From NCBI GenBank assembly GCA_046705265.1, contig JBJKQL010000159.1:1-23837 (forward strand): a DNA stretch of 23,837 bases, given 5' to 3'. Positions 15,064 through 23,415 of the stretch are shown here, one piece after another (position 1 is the stretch's first letter; every line of letters begins with the position of its first letter). The position numbers and the translations under genes were made by a program. Below the pieces are notes generated by a model. It was not told the origin of the DNA. It was given only the letters and a program-made list of their open reading frames with translations, and did no database searches. The stretch is from JAJYTL01 sp046705265 (GTDB lineage: Bacteria > Pseudomonadota > Alphaproteobacteria > Ferrovibrionales > Ferrovibrionaceae).

Positions 15064-16227
15064 TCAGCGCTTCAGCAGGAACTCGCGCCCAAGCTTGACC
15101 CTCGGCTCGCCATCATAGGCGACGATATCGGCGGTGGCGTAGGTTTCCGACCAACGCTCGGGCAGGTAGGAGCCGGTGCCGATGACGTCGATCGGGGCGC
15201 TGACGCTCGCCATCACCTTGCACTTGGTCGGGCTGAAGCCGGACGAGGCGACGATCTCCACCTTGTCGAATCCGGCCGCATCCAGCACATCGCGAATCTG
15301 ATAGATCGCCGCGGCCGAAACGCCGGTGCCGACCAGATAGCGCAGCTCGGCATCGGTGCGGTACTGGCGGATCGCGTTCGGCACATGGCGTTCCAGCACG
15401 GCGTAGGATTGCGCCGGATCCAGCGTCTCGATGAAGCGGCCGCCATGAGTGTCGAGGCGAACCGCAAGCTTGCCTTCGGCCGCGAGGTCGGGAAAGCGGC
15501 GGCAGACCGCGAGGGTGTCCGAGACCTCGAGACCAAAATAATCGACCAGCACGGTGACTGGCTCGCCGGGAAACGTCTCGACGAACATCTCGGCCGCGCG
15601 AACGGTCGAGCCGGCATAACCGATCAGGGCATGCGGCATGGTGCCCATGCCGCCGACGTTGCTGAAAAAATGCGCCTGCGCGTCGGTCGCGTTGCCGATG
15701 AAGCCAAGGGCGCCGACATCGCGCTTCGCCGCCTCGCTGCCGACCGCCGCGGCATAGGCCATGAGATCGGCCATCTCACTGCCAGCGCAGTGGCGCGCGT
15801 CCATGGCGAGGAAGCGCACCTTCGGCAGGTCACAGCACATCGAATAGGCATTGTAGGCGGCAACGCAAGCGGCACCGAGTTTCTGCAGGTAAAGGGTCTC
15901 GAGGTCCACAAGATGGACGAACGACCCGGTGACGTAGACCAAGGGCTCACCAGCACCAACCCATGCGCCTTCCGGAAAGCGCGGCTCGATCTTGAAGCTG
16001 ACGCCGCGCGACGCCGCGACCCGCTCCAGCCACTCCACCATCACGCGCGGACAGAAGATCACCGGCCGGCGCATGAAGATGGCATAAGTGACGGTGCGGT
16101 CGCCGAAGCGGCGCGCCACCGCCTTGGTGCGGCGGAAATAGCTGTCGGTCTCGCGCGCGATCTTGGTTTCGAGCGCGGCTGATTCCTGGTTCGCCTCAGG
16201 ATGCCTGGACGGCGCGGTCGCGGACAA
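15064..16227 (-). CDS. nicotinate phosphoribosyltransferase-like protein
   Basis: A 387-residue protein of the NAPRT/QAPRT fold, annotated in alphaproteobacteria as nicotinate phosphoribosyltransferase; the family makes NaMN from nicotinate and PRPP to feed NAD synthesis. Visible features are TDSYFRRTKAV near the N-terminus, ARHCAGSEMADLMAY, GFIGNATDAQAHFFSNVGG followed by MGTMPHALIGYAG, VTVLVDYFG and VRLDTHGGR, corresponding to the phosphoribosyl-binding barrel. ASSGFSPTK near the C-terminus is also typical. The start is a TTG with AAGGA nine bases upstream. It overlaps the end of the DAHP synthase gene by 32 bases. No in-frame ATG or GTG lies nearby. The product would feed the same pathway as nadE, which is nearby but in another unit. 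Confidence 0.8.
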   Translation of the reverse strand: MSATAPSRHPEANQESAALETKIARETDSYFRRTKAVARRFGDRTVTYAIFMRRPVIFCPRVMVEWLERVAASRGVSFKIEPRFPEGAWVGAGEPLVYVTGSFVHLVDLETLYLQKLGAACVAAYNAYSMCCDLPKVRFLAMDARHCAGSEMADLMAYAAAVGSEAAKRDVGALGFIGNATDAQAHFFSNVGGMGTMPHALIGYAGSTVRAAEMFVETFPGEPVTVLVDYFGLEVSDTLAVCRRFPDLAAEGKLAVRLDTHGGRFIETLDPAQSYAVLERHVPNAIRQYRTDAELRYLVGTGVSAAAIYQIRDVLDAAGFDKVEIVASSGFSPTKCKVMASVSAPIDVIGTGSYLPERWSETYATADIVAYDGEPRVKLGREFLLKR

Positions 16228-17578
16228 GGTTGCGTTCCTTTTTCAGCATCTCGGCGGTGAGGAAGGCGAGCTCGAGGCTCTGGCTCGCGTTCAGTCGCGG
16301 ATCGCAATGGGTGTGATAGCGGTCGGCAAGATTGGCTTCGGCGATCGCCTGCGGCCCGCCAAGACATTCCGTGACGTCCTGGCCGGTCATCTCGATGTGG
16401 AGACCGCCGGCATAGCTGCCCTCGGCCTGATGCACGGCAAAGACCTCGCGCACCTCGCGCAAGATGCGGTCGAACGGCCGCGTCTTGTACCCGGTCGAAG
16501 AGGTCAAGGTATTGCCGTGCATCGGATCGCATGACCAGATCACGGCGCGGCCCTCGCGCTTGACAGTGCGGATCAGGAGGGGGAGCTTGTCTTCGACCTT
16601 ACCCGCTCCCATACGCGAAATCAGCGTGAGCCGGCCGGGCTGGTTATCTGGGTTGAGCCGATCGATCAGACGAAGGAGTTGATCCGGTTCCAGTGTCGGA
16701 CCGCATTTGAGGCCGATCGGGTTGATCACGCCACGCAAAAACTCGACATGGGCGCCATCGGGATCGCGGGTGCGGTCGCCGATCCAGAGAAAATGCGCCG
16801 AGGTATCGATCCAGTCGCCGCTCAGTGAATCAACCCGCGTCATTGCTTGCTCATAGGGCAGAAGCAACGCCTCGTGACTGGTGTAGAAATCCGTCTGCCG
16901 CAGCTCGGCGGTGCTTTCCGGGGTCACGCCACACGCTTCCATGAAGTCTAGACACTCGGAGATGCGCTCCGCCATCTCGAGCCAGCGCGCGCCCTGCGTG
17001 CTGTCGGAGACAAAGGCGAGCGTCCAGCGGTGGACCTGATGCAGATCGGCGAAGCCGCCCTGTGCGAAAGCGCGGAGCAGATTCAGGGTCGCGGCCGATT
17101 GGGCATAGGCCTGCAGCATCCGCTTCGGGTCCGGCTGGCGGCTTTCCGGCGTGAATTCCATGCCGTTGATGATGTCGCCCCGATAGCTCATGAGCTCGAC
17201 GCCGTCCCGCGTCTCGATCGGTGCCGAGCGCGGCTTCGCGAACTGGCCCGCAAGCCGCCCCACCTTCACCACCGGACAGGCGGCCCCGAACGTCAGCACC
17301 GCCGCCATTTGCAGGATGACCTTAAACGTGTCACGAAGATTGTTGGCGCGGAACTCGGCGAAACTCTCGGCGCAATCGCCCCCCTGCAGCAGGAACGCCT
17401 TGCCGGCCGCGACGCGCGCTAGCTGCTCCTTGAGGCGCCGCGCCTCGCCGGCGAACACGAGCGGCGGAAAGCGGCCGAGCTCACCCTCGACACGATGCAA
17501 TTCATCCGCATTGGGATATTCCGGGATCTGCCGCACCGGCCGGCTGCGCCAGTTTTCCGGCGCCCATGTCTTCGCCAT
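16196..17578 (-). CDS. aroG: class II 3-deoxy-7-phosphoheptulonate (DAHP) synthase
   Basis: This enzyme condenses PEP and erythrose-4-phosphate, the first step of the shikimate pathway. At 460 residues with WAPENWRSRPVRQIPEYP at the N-terminus it is the class II (plant/Mycobacterium-like) type, unrelated in sequence to E. coli AroFGH. Key motifs are LLQGGDCAESF (63-73, metal-binding Cys69), KVGRLAGQFAKPRS (105-118), SRMGAGKVEDKLP, SCDPMHGNT and GGLHIEMTGQDVTECLGG with further metal ligands. I chose the ATG at 17578, which has GAGAGG upstream and matches the family start. The open frame extends 16 codons further. The downstream NAPRT-like gene overlaps its 3' end, implying co-transcription. 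Allosteric behaviour cannot be read from sequence. Confidence 0.95.
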   Translation of the reverse strand: MAKTWAPENWRSRPVRQIPEYPNADELHRVEGELGRFPPLVFAGEARRLKEQLARVAAGKAFLLQGGDCAESFAEFRANNLRDTFKVILQMAAVLTFGAACPVVKVGRLAGQFAKPRSAPIETRDGVELMSYRGDIINGMEFTPESRQPDPKRMLQAYAQSAATLNLLRAFAQGGFADLHQVHRWTLAFVSDSTQGARWLEMAERISECLDFMEACGVTPESTAELRQTDFYTSHEALLLPYEQAMTRVDSLSGDWIDTSAHFLWIGDRTRDPDGAHVEFLRGVINPIGLKCGPTLEPDQLLRLIDRLNPDNQPGRLTLISRMGAGKVEDKLPLLIRTVKREGRAVIWSCDPMHGNTLTSSTGYKTRPFDRILREVREVFAVHQAEGSYAGGLHIEMTGQDVTECLGGPQAIAEANLADRYHTHCDPRLNASQSLELAFLTAEMLKKERNLVRDRAVQAS

Positions 17579-17640
17579 CGCACGAACCTCTCGCCCCCCT
17601 AAGGAGATCGAAACATATACGCGCAAACCGTGCAGTTGGA

Positions 17641-17661
17641 AACCCCGCGCCGGTTGGGGTT
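17641..17661 (-). terminator. hairpin after the aldehyde dehydrogenase gene
   Basis: AACCCC (17641-17646) and GGGGTT (17656-17661) form a 6-bp stem overlapping the aldehyde dehydrogenase stop codon. A long T-run is missing. It may weaken read-through into aroG, which starts about 80 bases further on. Confidence 0.3.
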
Positions 17662-19162
17662 AATCCCGCGTTTGGGATTGCCTCCCCACTAGGAGCCGCA
17701 ACAACAGGCCGGCGACCCGTCCATATGGCGGATGCGAAAGCCGGCTGAAGTTGACTCGGCTTTGATAGAACACGCTTTTCTTATGGCAGAAGGTCTCGAA
17801 GCCGGCACGCCCATGGTAGGCCCCCATGCCGGAGGCGCCGATACCCCCAAAGGGCAGTCCGTCCACCGCGACGTGAAGGAGTGTATCATTGACCGCGACG
17901 CCGCCCGAAGTCGTGCGGGCAAGCACCTCGTCGCGAGCTGTTTCGTCGGCGCCGAAATAATAGAGCGCGAGCGGACGGGGGCGGGCGTTGACATAGCCAA
18001 TCGCATCTTGACTGTCGCTGAAGCCGATGATCGGCAGAACAGGTCCGAAAATCTCCTCCCCCATAAGTAGAAGGTCCGGGTTGGGTTGAATTACGAGCGT
18101 TGGCGGGAATTTTCGCGCCACCTCGTCCAGGATCTCACTGGCCGGATTGATGGCGATGATTCGCGCCCCCGCTGCCTTGGCCTGCGCCACATAGCCCCTA
18201 ATGCGATCGTAATGGCTCTGATCGATAAGTGCCGTGTAATCGGGATTGACCTCGATCGTCGGATAGAGCTTCCTCACTGCCGCTTCGAGGTGCGCCGTGA
18301 AGGCCTCTCGCTTGGTTTCGCTCACCAGCACGTAGTCCGGTGCGACACAGGTCTGGCCAGCATTGAGAAACTTGCCGAAAGCAATGCTTTCCGCCGCGCG
18401 CGCCAGATCGGCGTCTTCGGCGACGATGGCCGGCGACTTGCCGCCAAGCTCAAGCGTTACCGGCGTCAGGTTACCCGCGGCCGCGCGCATGACCTGCCGG
18501 CCGATTGCGGTCGAGCCGGTGTAGAGGAGATGATCGAAAGGCAGGTGCGAAAACGCCTCGCCGACATCTGGCCCGCCGAGCACCACAGCGACCTCACTCT
18601 CGTCAAATACCTCGGCCAAGAGCATGCGCAACAGGACCGAGGTTTTCGGCGTTTTTTCTGACGGCTTCAGCATCACGCGGTTGCCGGCCGCGACCGCCTG
18701 CGCGAGCGGCAGAAGCGCGAGTTGCAGCGGATAGTTCCAGGGGCTTATGATGCCCACCACCCCCTTTGGCTGGAACATGATCTCCGCCCGGGCCGGCAAC
18801 AGCGGCGGATTGATCGAGACGCGCTCAGGCGTCATCCAGCGCCGCAAGTGCTTCGTCGTGTGACGGATGCTGCTCAAAGTTGTGACGACCTCGCCGATCA
18901 TGGTCTCATGGCGTGAACGATGGCCAAAATCGCCGGAGATCGCCTGCGCGAGCGACTCCCGCTCCGCGCGCAACACGGCCCGAAGGCGGTCGAGCCTTGC
19001 CTTGCGCGCCTCATGAGAGCTCGGACCGGCGGCGAGATAGGCTTGGCGCTGGCGGCGGAAGATCGCTTCGAACTCTGCTCCGGCGAGAGCACTTGGCTCG
19101 CTGGCCAAGCGGCGTTCCGGGTCCGGCCGTTCCGCCGGCGACTGCGTAACAGGCATGACCAT
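17660..19162 (-). CDS. coniferyl-aldehyde dehydrogenase-like aldehyde dehydrogenase
   Basis: A 500-residue NAD(P)-dependent aldehyde dehydrogenase, closest in pattern to the coniferyl-aldehyde dehydrogenase (CalB) and fatty-aldehyde branch, which lacks part of the C-terminal region of classical enzymes and ends in a hydrophobic tail. Catalytic residues are Asn143 in SPWNYPLQ, Glu238 in LELGGKSP and Cys272 in NAGQTC; TGSTAIGRQ binds the cofactor. FGGIGASGMGAYHGRAGFETF and HKKSVFYQS fit the family. The C-terminus GRVAGLLLRLLVGRQ is hydrophobic-basic, as in membrane-associated relatives. The ATG at 19162 has GGGAGG upstream; an ATG two codons later is an alternative. The HTH regulator gene lies 87 bases upstream on the same strand. 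The true aldehyde substrate is unknown. Confidence 0.88.
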   Translation of the reverse strand: MVMPVTQSPAERPDPERRLASEPSALAGAEFEAIFRRQRQAYLAAGPSSHEARKARLDRLRAVLRAERESLAQAISGDFGHRSRHETMIGEVVTTLSSIRHTTKHLRRWMTPERVSINPPLLPARAEIMFQPKGVVGIISPWNYPLQLALLPLAQAVAAGNRVMLKPSEKTPKTSVLLRMLLAEVFDESEVAVVLGGPDVGEAFSHLPFDHLLYTGSTAIGRQVMRAAAGNLTPVTLELGGKSPAIVAEDADLARAAESIAFGKFLNAGQTCVAPDYVLVSETKREAFTAHLEAAVRKLYPTIEVNPDYTALIDQSHYDRIRGYVAQAKAAGARIIAINPASEILDEVARKFPPTLVIQPNPDLLLMGEEIFGPVLPIIGFSDSQDAIGYVNARPRPLALYYFGADETARDEVLARTTSGGVAVNDTLLHVAVDGLPFGGIGASGMGAYHGRAGFETFCHKKSVFYQSRVNFSRLSHPPYGRVAGLLLRLLVGRQSQTRD

Positions 19163-19249
19163 GGGCGCCTCCCACTTTCAAGTGACGTGAATTTTAGCAC
19201 AACCCCGCCAATTCCGCCGGGCCGGCACGGCCCCTCCCCCGGAACGCGG

Positions 19250-20074
19250 CTAGGCGTGCGGTTCGGGCCAAGTAGCGGCGCCCGCTGCGGCTTGAATCAG
19301 GATCGTCAATTTCAGATCCGGCAGGCCCGCGAGATCGAACGTTACCTGCTCAAAACGCAGGAATCCTTCCGTCGGGTGATTGAACGTCCGCTCACCGCCA
19401 TCGCGACCAAGGACGCGGTGCTGGTCCCAAAAGCCAGCAAACTCGGGACTTTCCCGTCGCAAGCGTGCGATCAGTTCGCGCAGCGCGGGTGCGTCGAGAT
19501 GCGTGCTGCAAGCGGCACGAAATTCGGCGGCAACGCGGCGCGCCCGCGTCTCCCAATCGGCGATAAGCGATCGCGCCGCAGGCTGTAGAAAAATGAAGCG
19601 AAGAAGATTGCGTTCACCCGGCTGGTCGAGCCAGCCGGCAAACAGCTTTTCGGCCGGCATGTTCCAACGTCGCGCGGTCCAGCTCCGGTCGAGCACATAC
19701 GCCGGCGTGACGATCGCCTCTACGCAAGCCGAGAGGACGGCGGGCAGCCGTTCGGGTTCGCCGCGATCCTGATCGGGATCGCGCTTTCTCGCGAGCTCGA
19801 ACAGGTAGGCGCGTTCGGCGCGGCCGAGCCGCAACGCAACCGCCAATCGGGCCAGCGCGGCCGGTGACACCGATATTTCCCGGCCTTGTTCGAGCCACGT
19901 GTACCAAGTAATGCTCAAGCCGCAAAGCTGCGCCACTTCCTCACGTCTGAGACCCGGTGTCCGGCGCCTGACACCAGGGGCGAGACCGATCGCGATCGGG
20001 GCAAGATTCTCTCGGCAAGCGCGGACAAAACCGCCGAGTTCCTGTCGTTGATTCAATGCTCGCACGCGCACCAT
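19250..20074 (-). CDS. HTH (XRE-type) transcriptional regulator with MmyB-like ligand-binding domain
   Basis: A 274-residue DNA-binding protein. The N-terminal region (about 12-100) is an XRE-type helix-turn-helix with GVRRRTPGLRREEVAQLCGLSITWYTWLEQGR, the arrangement typical of the MmyB/YdcN-like family. The C-terminal part (about 110-270) fits the MmyB-like PAS-type ligand domain: YVLDRSWTARRWNMPAEKLFAGW, GERNLLRFIFL, ADWETRARRVAAEFRA, and FNHPTEGFLRFEQVTFDL. Such regulators usually control a neighbouring enzyme gene and bind small hydrophobic ligands. Here the neighbours are a divergent methyltransferase and the aldehyde dehydrogenase 87 bases downstream. A perfect 16-bp palindrome lies 7 bases before the ATG, a likely self-regulation site. 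Confidence 0.88.
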   Translation of the reverse strand: MVRVRALNQRQELGGFVRACRENLAPIAIGLAPGVRRRTPGLRREEVAQLCGLSITWYTWLEQGREISVSPAALARLAVALRLGRAERAYLFELARKRDPDQDRGEPERLPAVLSACVEAIVTPAYVLDRSWTARRWNMPAEKLFAGWLDQPGERNLLRFIFLQPAARSLIADWETRARRVAAEFRAACSTHLDAPALRELIARLRRESPEFAGFWDQHRVLGRDGGERTFNHPTEGFLRFEQVTFDLAGLPDLKLTILIQAAAGAATWPEPHA

Positions 20075-20081
20075 GGTAAAA

Positions 20082-20097
20082 TTTATACCGGTATAAA
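20082..20097. promoter_or_regulatory. palindromic operator candidate
   Basis: TTTATACCGGTATAAA is a perfect 16-bp palindrome, beginning seven bases upstream of the HTH regulator ATG. A degenerate copy with an ACCAGT core (20110-20115) lies 23 bp further on, roughly two helical turns. The AT-rich sequence stands out against its GC-rich surroundings. Its position covers where the regulator's own ribosome-binding or -10 region would be. Confidence 0.65.
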
Positions 20098-20179
20098 AAT
20101 CAAACTAAAACCAGTATTAAAAGGGTGTTAAGCAACTCGCATCGTCTTCCTCTGAAACTTTTGCAAAGCGGAGCGCGCC

Positions 20180-20962
20180 TTGACGGGGGATAAGGACAAA
20201 GGCCACGAGGCACTGGTCGGCAGCCAGTTCGGGTCACGCGCCGAGGCCTATTTGCAAAGCGCCGTGCACGCGGAAGGTGCCGATCTCAAGGCGTTGGCCG
20301 CGCTGGCGCGGCATTCTGCCGAAGCCCGCGTGCTTGACCTCGGCTGCGGCGGCGGCCATGTGACGTTCAACGTCGCGCCATATGTGCGCGAAGTCGTGGC
20401 TTATGACCTCTCGCCCGAAATGCTGAAGGTGGTGGCTGCGGCGGCAGCGCAACGCGGGCTCGACAATGTCGCGACCGAGCAGGGCGTGGCCGAGCACCTG
20501 CCGTTTCCGGATGGATGCTTCGACTTTGTGTTGAGCCGGTTCAGCGCGCATCACTGGCGTGATTTCGAGGCCGGCTTGCGCGAGGCGGCGCGTGTCCTGA
20601 AGCCGGGCGGGATCGCCGGCTTCGTCGATTCCATCTCACCGGGGACGCCGCTTCTCGATACCTACTACCAGACGATTGAGCTGTTACGCGATTGCTCCCA
20701 TGTGCGGAATTATTCGCGCTCGGAATGGGAGGCGGCGATGGCCCACGCCGGCTTGGTGCCGGGTCCGACCAGTCAATCCCGGCTCCGTCTTGAGTTCAGT
20801 TCCTGGATCGAGCGAATGGCGACCCCGAAAGTGCAGATCGATGCCATCCGCGCGCTCCAGACCACCGTTTCCGCGAGCGTCACACGCCGCTTTGGCACCG
20901 AACCGGACGGCAGCTTTTCGATAGACGTCGCGCTTTTCCAGGCAGCGAAGCCTCTTTCCTGA
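20180..20962 (+). CDS. class I SAM-dependent methyltransferase
   Basis: A 260-residue methyltransferase of the Methyltransf_11/UbiE-like fold. Motif I is VLDLGCGGG (51-59), the acidic end of strand 2 is in VVAYDLSPEM, GVAEHLPFPDGCFDFVLSRFSAHHW covers motifs II-III, and VLKPGGIAGFVDS is the post-motif. The segment VGSQFGSRAEAYLQSAVHAEGADL is the usual N-terminal cap of this group. It starts at TTG with GGAG upstream (spacing about 9); no ATG lies nearby in frame. It is divergent from the HTH regulator, with the palindrome in between, so it may be a target of that regulator. The substrate is unknown; a small metabolite is more likely than a macromolecule by family. Confidence 0.88.
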   Translation: MTGDKDKGHEALVGSQFGSRAEAYLQSAVHAEGADLKALAALARHSAEARVLDLGCGGGHVTFNVAPYVREVVAYDLSPEMLKVVAAAAAQRGLDNVATEQGVAEHLPFPDGCFDFVLSRFSAHHWRDFEAGLREAARVLKPGGIAGFVDSISPGTPLLDTYYQTIELLRDCSHVRNYSRSEWEAAMAHAGLVPGPTSQSRLRLEFSSWIERMATPKVQIDAIRALQTTVSASVTRRFGTEPDGSFSIDVALFQAAKPLS

Positions 20963-20968
20963 GGAAAG
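20954..20968. terminator. hairpin at the methyltransferase stop codon
   Basis: CTTTCC (20954-20959) and GGAAAG (20963-20968) are perfectly complementary with the TGA stop codon as the loop. No T-run follows. It lies between two convergent genes whose stops are 22 bases apart. Confidence 0.35.
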
Positions 20969-20984
20969 GCGGCGTGGCGGCACA

Positions 20985-21854
20985 TCACCCGCCCTTGGTG
21001 AACAGCGCCTCGTGGAGCCAATTGGTGAGAAGATCGAGCGCCGGAGCGTTGAGCGGGTGCCCGGGCTCGGTCCAATCCAAGTGCGCAGCGCCCGGCAGTT
21101 CCACGAGGCGCTTCGGCTGACGCGCGTGGGCGTAGACTCTGCGCACCTCGTCGATCGAATGCAGCGCGTCGTCTTGTCCATGTATAGTGAGAAGTGGCCG
21201 TGGATTGATGCGGTCCGCGACCCGATCGGGCTTGAAAGCGTAATAGGCCGCAGCCGAACGCAAAGTCACCTCGACGCCGAAGCGCTCGTGTTTGCCGTAC
21301 ATCTCCTTCTCGACATAGCGTTGCGTTTTTGCATTGAGCGGAACGGCCTCCCATGGGCTCACGGCCTCGGATCTGCCGGTGAACACTTGCCGCACATCGT
21401 CCTCGACGATGGGCGCTTGCAGCGCCAGCCAGTCATTGGGAAAACGTAACTGCCGCACGGCCCGGCCGCCGTCGCCAATGCCGTTCAAGCAAACGATCGC
21501 CCTGACACGCGAATCTTCGGCCGCCGCGCTTAATGCGATACCGCCACCGAAGCCCCAGCCGATAAGGGCAAGCTGCTGGGCATCGATGTCGTCTTCGCGG
21601 ATGATGCGTGTCACGGCATTCCGGATGTCTTCGACCTGCTCGATCGGGATGACGCGCCCACGCTCACCCTCACTCATGCCAAAGCCGCGGCAATCGAAGA
21701 AAAAGCAGGCGACGCGCGCCGCAACAAGCGGGGTGCAGAACTTGCCTGGGATAAGCTCCTTCAATCCTTGAAAGCCGGAGCTGAACACAACCGCCGGCCA
21801 GCCTGCTGCGGGCGGCGCATCGTCCGGCGGCTGCAGCAGGCCGTCCACCCGCAT
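20985..21854 (-). CDS. alpha/beta hydrolase fold protein lacking the nucleophile serine
   Basis: A 289-residue alpha/beta-hydrolase homologue. VVFSSGFQGLKE covers the oxyanion strand, FFDCRGFGMSEGERG follows, HGQDDALHS holds the likely acid Asp and PGAAHLDW the His. The nucleophile elbow, normally G-x-S-x-G, reads IGWGFGGG, with Gly101 where serine is expected (GGC codon at 21554-21552). So the protein probably has a non-hydrolytic or altered role. The upstream frame reads MET-stop-FHQIRFYSDGM: an in-frame TAG lies ten codons before this ATG, and the FYSDG segment looks like the family's usual first strand, so the N-terminus may be clipped. No clear ribosome-binding site is seen. Substrate unknown. 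Confidence 0.75.
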   Translation of the reverse strand: MRVDGLLQPPDDAPPAAGWPAVVFSSGFQGLKELIPGKFCTPLVAARVACFFFDCRGFGMSEGERGRVIPIEQVEDIRNAVTRIIREDDIDAQQLALIGWGFGGGIALSAAAEDSRVRAIVCLNGIGDGGRAVRQLRFPNDWLALQAPIVEDDVRQVFTGRSEAVSPWEAVPLNAKTQRYVEKEMYGKHERFGVEVTLRSAAAYYAFKPDRVADRINPRPLLTIHGQDDALHSIDEVRRVYAHARQPKRLVELPGAAHLDWTEPGHPLNAPALDLLTNWLHEALFTKGG

Positions 21855-22038
21855 GCCGTCGCTATAGAACCGTATCTGATGGAACTACATAGGAATGCTT
21901 TGTCACACTCCAGACCTACCGGCGCAGCCTTTGCACAAGATCGAACACGGCCGCTTCGACTCTGATGCCTGTTGCGCCGGGGTTGACCTTCTGTTGCCGG
22001 AAGACGCTCCCAGTCGCCCGATCGTTTTTCCTCCAGCG

Positions 22039-23415
22039 TTAGTCCGCCGCTTCAGCCGGCGGGTTCCACTTCTCGCGCAAGGTGACGAATTCCTCGGCGG
22101 CGGTCGGATGAATGCCGACCGTGGCATCAAAGGCCGCCTTGGTCGCGCCCATCTTGATCGGAATGGCGAGCCCCTGGATGATCTCGGCCGCATCCGGCCC
22201 GACCATATGGGCGCCAAGCACTCTGTCGCTTGCGGCATCGACCACGAGTTTCATGAAGGTCTGCTCGTCACGACCGGAAAGTGTGTACTTCAACGGCCGG
22301 AAGCTGGTCTTGTAGATGTCGAGCGCAGCGAATCGTCGCCGTGCTTCCTGCTCGCTTAGCCCCACCGTCGCGACCGGCGGCTGGCTGAAGACAGCGGTTG
22401 GAATATGCTCGCGGTCGAATGCCATTGGCCGGCCGCCGAAAAGCGTGGTTGCGACCGCCTGACCTTCGCGGATGGCAACCGGCGTCAAGGCCGGCCCCGA
22501 AATAGCGTCACCGATCGCATAGATATGGGGAAGGTTGGTCTGGCCGTAACGATCGACCGTGATATGACCCTTGGCATCGGTCATAACCCCAATGCGATCG
22601 AGGCCGAGGGCCCCCGTATTCGGCGCACGGCCGGTCGCGTAAAGGATTTGGTCGCAGGTCATGGAGCCGCCGTCCACGAGCCCGATCTGAAGCGCGCCCG
22701 AAGGCTCGCGCAAGACCGTCGCGACCTCGGCGTTCAAGCGAAGATCAATACCTTTTTTCGCCAATGCGTTGCCGAGATGAGAGCGAACATCGTCATCAAA
22801 GCCACGCAGAATCTGGGGACCGCGGTAGATCACGGCGGTTTTGGCACCAAGGCCATGAAAGATGCCGGCGAACTCGGCAGCGATATAGCCGCCGCCGACG
22901 ATCGCGATGCGCTCTGGTAAGGCCGGGAGATCGAGCGCTTCGTTCGAGGTAATGGCGTGCTCGATGCCCGGGATCGCGGGCAGGCTCGGCCAGCCGCCGG
23001 TGGCGATGAGAATATATTTCGCGCGGACGAGTCGGTCCCCGAGGCGAACCGTGTGCGCGTCCTCGAACGTGGCGCGGGCTTCAATGATTTCCACGCCCGA
23101 GCCTTGTAGAAGCCGAATATAGATGCCGTTCAGACGGTCAACCTCGCGGTTCTTGGCCCCAATCAGCTTCGGCCAAGAAAAGACCTTCGCGCCCATTTCC
23201 CAGCCAAAGCCTCTCGAATCCTCGAATTCTTCGGCAAAGGCCGCGCCATAGACCAGGAGCTTCTTGGGAATGCAGCCACGGATCACGCAGGTGCCACCGA
23301 TTCGCGAATTCTCAGCGATGCCAACCCGAGCCCCAAATGCCGCCGCGATGCGGCTTGCCCGCACTCCGCCCGAACCCGCGCCAATGACGAAAAGATCGTA
23401 ATCGTAGGACGACAT
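22039..23415 (-). CDS. gor: glutathione-disulfide reductase
   Basis: Gor reduces oxidised glutathione with NADPH, using FAD and a redox disulfide. The 458-residue protein has the FAD-binding GAGSGG (12-17), the active-site GTCVIRGCIPKK with Cys43 and Cys48, the second nucleotide-binding motif IVGGGYIAAEFAGIFHGLG, and Arg198 and Arg204, which match the NADP 2'-phosphate-binding arginines of the E. coli enzyme. The C-terminal catalytic His436-Glu441 pair is in IHPTAAEEFVTL. This supports true Gor over mercuric or lipoamide reductases. The ATG at 23415 has GAGG just upstream. It may supply GSH for the monothiol glutaredoxin, which uses glutathione as a cluster ligand. Confidence 0.95.
   Translation of the reverse strand: MSSYDYDLFVIGAGSGGVRASRIAAAFGARVGIAENSRIGGTCVIRGCIPKKLLVYGAAFAEEFEDSRGFGWEMGAKVFSWPKLIGAKNREVDRLNGIYIRLLQGSGVEIIEARATFEDAHTVRLGDRLVRAKYILIATGGWPSLPAIPGIEHAITSNEALDLPALPERIAIVGGGYIAAEFAGIFHGLGAKTAVIYRGPQILRGFDDDVRSHLGNALAKKGIDLRLNAEVATVLREPSGALQIGLVDGGSMTCDQILYATGRAPNTGALGLDRIGVMTDAKGHITVDRYGQTNLPHIYAIGDAISGPALTPVAIREGQAVATTLFGGRPMAFDREHIPTAVFSQPPVATVGLSEQEARRRFAALDIYKTSFRPLKYTLSGRDEQTFMKLVVDAASDRVLGAHMVGPDAAEIIQGLAIPIKMGATKAAFDATVGIHPTAAEEFVTLREKWNPPAEAAD

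Noticed and set aside
14575..16182. A 535-codon plus-strand open frame across the oxidoreductase end and the NAPRT-like gene
   Set aside because: It runs through two confidently assigned genes in other frames and has no recognisable domain.
19173..19184. CACTTTCAAGTG near-palindrome upstream of the aldehyde dehydrogenase
   Set aside because: Arms of only 5 bp and no resemblance to the TTTATACCGGTATAAA site; too short to call an operator.
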